This document shows, in pieces, positions 7,632 through 12,694 of a DNA stretch of 12,694 nucleotides (the first letter of the stretch is position 1; each line of letters begins with the position of its first letter). Source of the stretch: JBELMB01 sp042088665 (GTDB lineage Bacteria > Pseudomonadota > Alphaproteobacteria > Rhodobacterales > Rhodobacteraceae); NCBI GenBank assembly GCA_042088665.1, contig JBELMB010000150.1, positions 1 through 12,694 on the forward strand, written 5' to 3'. Below the pieces are notes generated by a model, which saw nothing but the letters and a program-made list of their open reading frames with translations, had not been told where the DNA came from and did not search any database. Position numbers and translations under genes: made by a program.

Positions 7632-9167
7632 GTGGTCGAAGCAAAACAACGCATCCGTCGCGCGAACCGGCGTCACCGCGACCGGCCTGCCGCGGTGGCA
7701 GGACCGGGGGGCAATGTCTCGGGTGGATTGCTGACGCCACTCACCGAGGCTGAGGCAGGGCGCATTCACGAGGCCGCCTGCGCGCTGCTGTCAGAGATCG
7801 GCATGGCAGATGCGCCGCCCTTCGTGGTCGAGATGGTGAAAGCCGCGGGGGGCGAAAGCCTGACCTCCGGTCGGTTGCGTTTTCCCCGGACGCTCGTGGA
7901 CCGGGTTGTCGAAGAGGCGCGTCGGGACGTGTGCCTCTATGGGCGCGGCAGCGCGCCTGCGCTGGATCTGTCCGGCGCGCATGTGCATTTCGGCAGTGGC
8001 GGCGCCGCGGTGGAGATCATCGACCTCGACACCGGTGCCTACCGTCCGACGACCCTGCGCGACCTCTATGATGCCGCCCGTGTCGTGGATGCCTGCCCGC
8101 AGATCGATTTCTTCAGCCGGTCGATGATCGCGCGGGATGTGGCGGATCCGGCGGCGCTGGATCTCAACACCGCGTATGCCTGTCTGGCCGGCACCTTCAA
8201 ACATGTCAGCACCAGCCTCAGTCTGGGCGCGCATGTGGCGCCGGTGGCCGAACTGTGCGCGGCTTTTGCCGAGGCTCCGATGACAGAGCGGCCGATCCTG
8301 TCGCTGAACGTGAACCACGTTGTGCCGCCGATGCGCTTTGCCCCGGAGGCTTGCGGCGTCCTGAGGGAGGCGGCGCGGCGCGGCATTCCGGTGCATCTGA
8401 ATGCCCTCGGACAGGCGGGGGCCTCCAGCCCCGCGTCTCTGGCCGGGGCGCTTGCGCAATCCGTGGCAGAGGCGCTGGCCGGGTTGATCCTCGTCTGGCT
8501 GGTGAACCCGCGGTGTCCGGCGATCTTCGGGCCGCGGCCTTTGATCACCGATCTGCGCACCGGCGCCATGAGCGGCGGCGGCGGCGAACAGGCCATCGTC
8601 ATGGCCGCGGCGGCGCAAATGGGCCGGTTTTATCGCCTGCCCAATTCCTGCATCGCGGGCGCCACCGACAGCAAGCTGCCCGATGCACAAAGCGGTCATG
8701 AGAAGGCGCTGACCGTCGCGCTTGCCGCCCATGGCGGCGCACATATGGTCACGCAGGCGGCCGGCATGCAGGCCAGCCTCTCTGGCGTTGCGCTGGAAAG
8801 TTACGTGATCGATGACGATATGATCGGCGCCACGCGGCAGTCGCTGCGCGGTCTCGACGTCACCGCAGAGGCGCTGGACATCGCGACCATGGCTGACGCG
8901 ATCCTCGGCGAGGGACATTTCCTTGGCGCCCCGGACACCTACAACCGCATGAAGCGCGATTTCCTCTACCCGGTTGTTGGCGACCGGGGCTCTATCGACG
9001 ATTGGGACCGGGCAGGCAGGCAGGACGTGCGCGCCCGCGCGCAGACCCGCGTGCGCAGCCTTCTGTCCGAGCATTTTCCGGAAACCCTGTCCGAGGCCGC
9101 GGATGCCGGGCTGCGCGCGCGCGCCGATATCCTGCTGCCAAGGCACCAGATGCAGAGGTGCGAATGA
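7632..9167 (+). CDS. MttB-superfamily methyltransferase (trimethylamine/betaine type), apparently non-pyrrolysine
   Basis: This 511-residue member of the trimethylamine methyltransferase (MttB, COG5598) family is of normal length. Characterised members remove a methyl group from a quaternary or tertiary amine and pass it to a corrinoid protein. Supporting segments are LTEAEAGRIHEAACALLSEIG (36-56), FGSGGAAVEIIDLDTGAYRPTT (120-141), SLNVNHVVPP (224-233), the GATDSKLPDAQSGHEKAL stretch (343-360) and the C-terminal GEGHFLGAPDTYNRMKRDF (426-444). There is no in-frame TAG, so it is not a pyrrolysine-encoding MttB; it resembles the MtgB/MtpB/MtcB-like group acting on betaines or carnitine. The N-terminal ~25 residues are very basic. 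GTG 7632 is 8 bases after the ATPase stop; the ribosome site is weak (GGGATAG). It overlaps the next gene by 4 bases. The usual corrinoid partner is not adjacent. Exact substrate unknown. Confidence 0.85.
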   Translation: MVEAKQRIRRANRRHRDRPAAVAGPGGNVSGGLLTPLTEAEAGRIHEAACALLSEIGMADAPPFVVEMVKAAGGESLTSGRLRFPRTLVDRVVEEARRDVCLYGRGSAPALDLSGAHVHFGSGGAAVEIIDLDTGAYRPTTLRDLYDAARVVDACPQIDFFSRSMIARDVADPAALDLNTAYACLAGTFKHVSTSLSLGAHVAPVAELCAAFAEAPMTERPILSLNVNHVVPPMRFAPEACGVLREAARRGIPVHLNALGQAGASSPASLAGALAQSVAEALAGLILVWLVNPRCPAIFGPRPLITDLRTGAMSGGGGEQAIVMAAAAQMGRFYRLPNSCIAGATDSKLPDAQSGHEKALTVALAAHGGAHMVTQAAGMQASLSGVALESYVIDDDMIGATRQSLRGLDVTAEALDIATMADAILGEGHFLGAPDTYNRMKRDFLYPVVGDRGSIDDWDRAGRQDVRARAQTRVRSLLSEHFPETLSEAADAGLRARADILLPRHQMQRCE

Positions 9168-10093
9168 GGATCGCCATCATCGGAACCGGGGCCATGGGCT
9201 CTGTCTATGCGGCGCTGTTTTCCCGCGCCGGGCAGGAGGTCTGGGCCGTCGATCTCTGGGCAGAGCACGTCGCGGCCCTGCAGGTGGGGGGCATCACGCT
9301 GGAGGGACCCACCGGTGTCATCACCGCGCCGGTACAGGCCACAACCGATATCGCCCGCTTGCCGGACTGCGATCTCTACGTGATCGCCACCAAGGTGAGC
9401 GGCGTCGGCCCGGCGGCGCAGGCGCTGGCGGCCAAGGGGCTGCGGGGGCAGGCGCATGTCCTGTTGATCCAGAACGGCCTTGGCGCAATCGAGGCGGCCG
9501 CCGCCCATTTGCCGCGAACGCAGCTTCTGCTCGGCGTGGCCGAGGGCTTTGGCGCCTCGCTTCTGGGGCCGGGTCATGCTCGGCATGCCGCAATGAAGCG
9601 CATCCGCATCGGCGCGCCCGACGGCGGGCCCAGCGACCGCGTGACAGCGCAGGTGGCGCTTTGGCAGGCGGCGGGGTTCACCGTCGAAGGCTATGACGAC
9701 ATTGACCGCCTGATCTGGGAGAAATTCCTGTGCAACGTCACGTTCAGCGCGCCTTGTACGGTCTTTGACCGAACTGTCGGCGCGCTGATGGAGGACCCGG
9801 CCTCATGGGCCATGGCGCTTGGCTGCATGCACGAGGCGCATGCCATCGGGCGTGCGCGCGCGGTGCGGTTTTCCTTTGACGATGCAGAGGCTTATGTGAC
9901 GGCGTTCGGGACACAGATGCCACAGGCGCGGCCCTCCATGCTGCTGGATCACCACAACAAGCGTCGTTCCGAGATTGACGCAATCAACGGTATTGTGCCG
10001 GTTCTGGGGGCGGCGGAGGGCATCGCAACCCCGTTCAACAGCGCGCTGAGCGCAGCGGTGCGCGCCCGCGAAGCGACGTTTGACGCGCCATGA
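9164..10093 (+). CDS. Ketopantoate-reductase-family dehydrogenase (PanE/ApbA-like)
   Basis: This 309-residue NAD(P)H-dependent oxidoreductase belongs to the 2-dehydropantoate 2-reductase family. The Rossmann motif GTGAMG is at residues 7-12, Lys77 in VIATKV and QNGLG (103-107) match the cofactor/substrate region, WEKFLCN carries the family's catalytic Lys (187), and SMLLDHHNKRRSEIDAINGIV contains Ser258 and Glu270 that bind substrate in the family. It reduces a 2-keto acid or oxidises a 2-hydroxy acid. Authentic PanE makes pantoate for coenzyme A, but the setting inside a transporter/catabolic operon suggests a dedicated role on a catabolic intermediate (inference). The start ATG overlaps the preceding stop (ATGA, 9164-9167), which rules out the longer in-frame upstream start at 9002. 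A 43-base gap follows, the largest in the operon. Confidence 0.87.
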   Translation: MRIAIIGTGAMGSVYAALFSRAGQEVWAVDLWAEHVAALQVGGITLEGPTGVITAPVQATTDIARLPDCDLYVIATKVSGVGPAAQALAAKGLRGQAHVLLIQNGLGAIEAAAAHLPRTQLLLGVAEGFGASLLGPGHARHAAMKRIRIGAPDGGPSDRVTAQVALWQAAGFTVEGYDDIDRLIWEKFLCNVTFSAPCTVFDRTVGALMEDPASWAMALGCMHEAHAIGRARAVRFSFDDAEAYVTAFGTQMPQARPSMLLDHHNKRRSEIDAINGIVPVLGAAEGIATPFNSALSAAVRAREATFDAP

Positions 10094-10136
10094 GGGCACC
10101 GAACGACCAGATGCATACACTGTGAGGGGGCAGGCT

Positions 10137-10781
10137 ATGACAGGTAACAAGACGCAACCGCAGGGCAGGCTGGCGCAGGTCACCGGCAAGGCGGTGACCA
10201 TCGACCCGGCGGCGCATTATGACGCCTGGGCCGCGACTTATGAGACGGACTTGCTGGACACCTATGGGTATTGTGCACATCGCATCGCGGCGCAGGCTTT
10301 TGCGCACCTCGTCTCACGGGAGGCGGATGTGATCGACGTCGGCTGCGGCACTGGCCTTGTTGGGGCGGAACTGCAAGCGCTTGGGTTTGCGGCCATCGAC
10401 GGGGTCGATATCTCTGCCCGGATGCTCGCGCAGGCCGAGGCGCGGGGGCTGTACCGGCGGTTGATCCTGCAGGATGCCGAGCAGCCCTCGCAGGTCCCGG
10501 ACGGGGCCTATGGCGGCGTGATATCGGTCGGCAGCTTTGGCGTGGGTCACCTTGGGCCGGGGGCCTTGCCAAACCTGTTGGCCATGGCGGCCCCGGGGGC
10601 GCCGCTGGCGGTGTTCATGAATGCGGAACCTTTCGAGGACGAAGGCTATGCCGCGCATCTGGATCGCTTGTCCGAGGCCAGGGCATGGACCCTGTTGGGG
10701 GTCGAAGACCACAATTACATGGATGCGCTGGAACGTCCGGGCAAGCTGATCCTTGCCCGCCGCGCCGAAAGCAGCGCGTGA
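10137..10781 (+). CDS. Small class I SAM-dependent methyltransferase
   Basis: The 214-residue product has a class I Rossmann methyltransferase fold. The N-terminal AHYDAWAATYETD (27-38) precedes motif I VIDVGCGTG (65-73), motif II GVDIS with acidic Asp91, and a SARMLAQAEARG helix. A QDAEQP segment (112-117) corresponds to the adenine-contact region, and a beta-strand end (FMNAEPF) follows. It looks like the METTL27/WBSCR27-like or generic small-molecule methyltransferase group; the acceptor is unknown. ATG 10137 has GAGGGGG about 8 bases upstream, better than the in-frame ATG at 10080 inside the previous gene. Its TGA overlaps the GTG of the next gene, so the two are likely coupled. Putting a SAM-dependent methyltransferase beside a putative demethylating MttB homologue is unusual and might reflect protection, trapping or transfer of a methyl group (inference). 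Confidence 0.85.
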   Translation: MTGNKTQPQGRLAQVTGKAVTIDPAAHYDAWAATYETDLLDTYGYCAHRIAAQAFAHLVSREADVIDVGCGTGLVGAELQALGFAAIDGVDISARMLAQAEARGLYRRLILQDAEQPSQVPDGAYGGVISVGSFGVGHLGPGALPNLLAMAAPGAPLAVFMNAEPFEDEGYAAHLDRLSEARAWTLLGVEDHNYMDALERPGKLILARRAESSA

Positions 10782-11506
10782 CCCCCGTCGCCCGCAGCGC
10801 GGCCGTGCGCGCCTGTCTCGACGTGATCGAAGCGGCATTTCGCGCGTCCGGCGATCCGGCGCTGCATCGCTTTGCCAAGGACCTGGCCGAGGTGCCCCGC
10901 GGGCCTGTGGGCACGCTACAAAAGCCGCGCCTCGACCATCCCGCCATGGCGATACTGGACGAGACAGTGCCCTTGGCGGCCGAAGGCGGTGAGGTCGCAC
11001 GCGCCTGCGCAAACGTCGCGCCGCTGCTGGACTGGGCACCGGTCTTTCAGGACGTCAGCTTTGGCCGGGGTGTTAGTGAAGGCATGATGGCGGCGCAACT
11101 GGTTGGCACTTATGGTGTTTTCGCCAGTGACAGGCTGGCGGCGGGGATCTTTGCGCTTGCGCCGGGGGTCGTGTACCCGGAGCACACGCATCAGTCCGAA
11201 GAGGTCTATCACTGCCTTGCCGGGGCATTGACCCTGCGCCACGGCCTCTCTGCGGCGCCCTTTGACGTGACGCAGGACAGCTATTCGATCACCCCGCCAC
11301 ACCGGTTGCATGCGCTGCGTGTTGCGCAGGCGCCGACGCTGCTGTTGTATGTCTGGCGTGGCGACCTGACCGCCCCGATGTGGATCTGGGAGCCTGCCGG
11401 GACGGGCTGGGACCGTGTTGAATGGCGCCGCAAGCCCGGCGCGTCCTGGGCCATCGTGCGGCGTGAGCCCGTGGATGCCGCCATCCTTTCACAAGCGACG
11501 GAGTAA
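10778..11506 (+). CDS. DMSP-lyase-superfamily cupin (DddQ-like)
   Basis: This 242-residue cupin looks like the DMSP-lyase-like (DddL/DddQ/DddW/DddK) superfamily. The long helical N-terminal half (1-100) precedes the cupin barrel. The metal-site motif YPEHTHQSEEVYHCLAG carries His136, His138, Glu142 and Tyr144, matching the H-x-H-x3-E-x-Y arrangement of DddQ, and ITPPHRLHAL supplies the final His178. Those residues bind Zn/Fe, with Tyr acting as the base in DMSP cleavage to acrylate and dimethyl sulfide in characterised members. Many superfamily members are not DMSP lyases, so the reaction may be a related beta-elimination or other step on another onium or acid substrate. The start is GTG 10778, overlapping the previous TGA; a longer in-frame reading from 10271 would lie inside the methyltransferase gene and is rejected. 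The next gene begins 3 bases later. It is presumably cytoplasmic, since I see no signal peptide. Confidence 0.78.
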   Translation: MTPVARSAAVRACLDVIEAAFRASGDPALHRFAKDLAEVPRGPVGTLQKPRLDHPAMAILDETVPLAAEGGEVARACANVAPLLDWAPVFQDVSFGRGVSEGMMAAQLVGTYGVFASDRLAAGIFALAPGVVYPEHTHQSEEVYHCLAGALTLRHGLSAAPFDVTQDSYSITPPHRLHALRVAQAPTLLLYVWRGDLTAPMWIWEPAGTGWDRVEWRRKPGASWAIVRREPVDAAILSQATE

Positions 11507-11509
11507 CCG

Positions 11510-12472
11510 ATGACCCGTGACCCCCTCTTGACGGATCCCAAACGCGCGCATGAGACCTTTCTGTTCGCCGAGCCCACCCGTGATCTGGATGGGCTGAAAG
11601 CTGACATTGCCGTGCTGGGGGTGCCCTTTGGCCAGCCCTACGACATGCAGTTCATCCACCATGACCAGGTGAACGCCCCACGTGCGATCCGCGAGGCCTC
11701 TGACCGGGTGGTACGGGCGCTCAGCCACTATGATTTCGACATTGGCGGGCCGCTGTTCATGGGGCGCGACATCCGGATGGTGGATTGCGGCGATGTGCTG
11801 GCCGAGGCTTACGACCTGATGGCGCATTTTCACCGCACCGAAGGCGCGGTGCGCAAGATCCTCGCCGCCGGGGCCTTGCCGATCGTGTTGGGGGGGGATC
11901 ACTCCATCCCGATCCCGGTCTTGCGCGCCTTTGAAGGACAGGGGCCGATCACGCTCATTCAGCTGGATGCGCATCTCGATTGGCGCGAGGACGTGAACGG
12001 TGTCTCGCAAGGGTTGTCGAGCACGATCCGCCGCGCCTCCGAGATGGATCACATCGGGGAGATCTTTCAGATCGGTCTGCGGGCGCAGGGCTCTGGCCGA
12101 CCGGAGGATTTCGAAGCGGCGCGCGCGGCGGGGTCCAACCTGATCACGGCGGATGAGTTGCACACATCGGGTGTGGAGGCGGTCCTGGCGCGCATCCCGG
12201 CGGGCGGGCGGTACTACATCACGGTTGATATGGATGGGTTGGACCCCTCCTGCGCCCCGGCGGTGGCGGGGCCCGCGCCTGATGGCATCACCTTTGCCGA
12301 AGCCCGCGGGTTGGTGCAGGGGCTGGTGCGGCGCGGGCGCGTGGTCGGCATGGATGTGGTGGAGTTGACGCCAGCGGTCGATGTGAACCGGATCTCGGCG
12401 ATCACCGCAGGTCGGTTGCTGGTGAACCTGATCGGTACGGCTTGCGCGGAAGGGTATTTCGACAAGGCCTAG
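11510..12472 (+). CDS. Ureohydrolase (agmatinase/arginase family) with variant active-site loop
   Basis: This 320-residue member of the arginase/agmatinase/guanidino-acid hydrolase family hydrolyses a guanidino, or in related enzymes an amidino or formimino, group using two Mn ions. All metal ligands are visible: His131 (GGDHS), Asp153, His155 and Asp157 (DAHLD), and Asp240 and Asp242 (VDMDGLDP). Glu285 in VGMDVVELTP is also present. The loop that normally reads HG, with the catalytic His ten residues after DAHxD, here reads SQGLSSTIRRA, with Gln167 in place of His. The N-terminal substrate loop GQPYDMQFIHHDQVNAPRAIREAS is also unlike the usual RPGARFGP. The substrate is therefore probably not plain agmatine or arginine. 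ATG 11510 has GGAG about 8 bases upstream, overlapping the cupin stop. It is the last gene of the operon. Confidence 0.9.
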   Translation: MTRDPLLTDPKRAHETFLFAEPTRDLDGLKADIAVLGVPFGQPYDMQFIHHDQVNAPRAIREASDRVVRALSHYDFDIGGPLFMGRDIRMVDCGDVLAEAYDLMAHFHRTEGAVRKILAAGALPIVLGGDHSIPIPVLRAFEGQGPITLIQLDAHLDWREDVNGVSQGLSSTIRRASEMDHIGEIFQIGLRAQGSGRPEDFEAARAAGSNLITADELHTSGVEAVLARIPAGGRYYITVDMDGLDPSCAPAVAGPAPDGITFAEARGLVQGLVRRGRVVGMDVVELTPAVDVNRISAITAGRLLVNLIGTACAEGYFDKA

Positions 12473-12694
12473 GCGTGGTTTGCCTGCGGGGCTTGTTGAT
12501 GCTGGCCCGGCAACAAAGAGCGGAGGAGGTCGTGGACGAAGGCTGCGCAACTGCCATGGTTGGCCGTGTTTCCGGTTCCTCAGGAGATCAGGCATCCCTC
12601 TCCCTACCACCCTTTATTTTCAGGCGATTCGGCTAAGGGGTAAGCGTCCGGTCTGCCTGCTCTGACGCGGCTTAGAGTGTGTTGATAAGTGTCC
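12473..12694. other. Downstream non-coding stretch, no firm feature
   Basis: About 220 bases after the operon contain no gene I can support. TTGTTG (12493-12498) and CAACAA (12511-12516) can form a small interrupted hairpin shortly after the ureohydrolase stop, but without a T tract it is only a weak terminator candidate. The last ~100 bases are less GC-rich (TTTATTTTCAGG) and contain two similar 10-mers, GTAAGCGTCC and ATAAGTGTCC, near the edge. These might belong to an insertion-sequence end or another unit beyond the window; I do not recognise it. Confidence 0.35.

Noticed and set aside
6400..9146. Two long minus-strand open frames (6400-7740 and 7791-9146) opposite the ATPase and MttB-like genes
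   Set aside because: Their products are Arg/His/Gly-rich with no recognisable domain, and the plus-strand proteins here carry intact family motifs.
7632..9167. Pyrrolysine read-through in the MttB homologue
   Set aside because: The reading frame is continuous with no internal TAG, so no pyrrolysine codon is needed or present.
10271..10777. Longer 5' extension of the cupin frame (to 411 codons)
   Set aside because: The extension lies inside the methyltransferase gene in another frame and translates to Arg/Gly-rich shadow sequence; the GTG at 10778 gives the typical 4-base overlap.
11489..12610. Minus-strand open frame of 373 codons opposite the ureohydrolase
   Set aside because: It is antisense to a gene with all ureohydrolase metal-binding motifs; composition is that of a shadow frame.
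1..12694. CRISPR array, tRNA/rRNA genes, complete insertion sequence or phage genes
   Set aside because: No regularly spaced direct repeats, tRNA-like cloverleafs, transposase motifs or phage structural genes were seen.

Overview
The window is GC-rich, tightly packed bacterial chromosome. It most resembles a marine Rhodobacteraceae (Roseobacter-group) alphaproteobacterium. The reasons are codon use strongly biased to G/C at third positions, 4-base ATGA/GTGA gene overlaps, and gene families typical of that group: an MttB-superfamily methyltransferase, a DMSP-lyase-type cupin, a hydroxyproline-betaine-type enolase-superfamily enzyme and a FeeM-like acyltransferase. This assignment is inference from content; there is no rRNA or other marker gene.

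Layout. Positions 1-653 (+) hold the 3' part of an enolase-superfamily racemase/epimerase/dehydratase whose 5' end lies outside the window. Converging on it is a FeeM/GNAT-like N-acyltransferase (705-1490, -). After about 340 bases with no credible gene comes a strong rho-independent terminator (1833-1861, acting on the minus strand). It ends the transcript of a Tat-exported family-5 ABC solute-binding protein (1927-3522, -). A 434-base divergent intergenic region (3523-3956) with several short dyads and an 11-12-base tandem repeat separates that gene from a plus-strand operon of eight genes (3957-12472).

Operon, in order: DppB-like permease, DppC-like permease, fused double ATPase (DppD-DppF type), MttB-superfamily (apparently non-pyrrolysine) methyltransferase, ketopantoate-reductase-family dehydrogenase, small SAM-dependent methyltransferase, DMSP-lyase-superfamily (DddQ-like) cupin, and a ureohydrolase (agmatinase/arginase family). 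Four of the seven junctions overlap by 4 bases and two others have gaps of 3 and 8 bases; only one junction reaches 43 bases. These genes are therefore very probably cotranscribed and partly translationally coupled.

How the genes may work together (inference). The periplasmic binding protein and the ABC importer would bring in a small cationic or peptide-like solute. The downstream enzymes suggest its catabolism by removal of a methyl group from an onium or quaternary amine, oxidoreduction of a keto/hydroxy acid, a cupin-catalysed lyase-type step, and hydrolysis of a guanidino/amidino-type group. I know of no described pathway that combines these families. The most notable single detail is that the ureohydrolase keeps all six Mn ligands but has Gln instead of the usual His at the active-site 'HG' position. 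The substrate cannot be named from the sequence alone.
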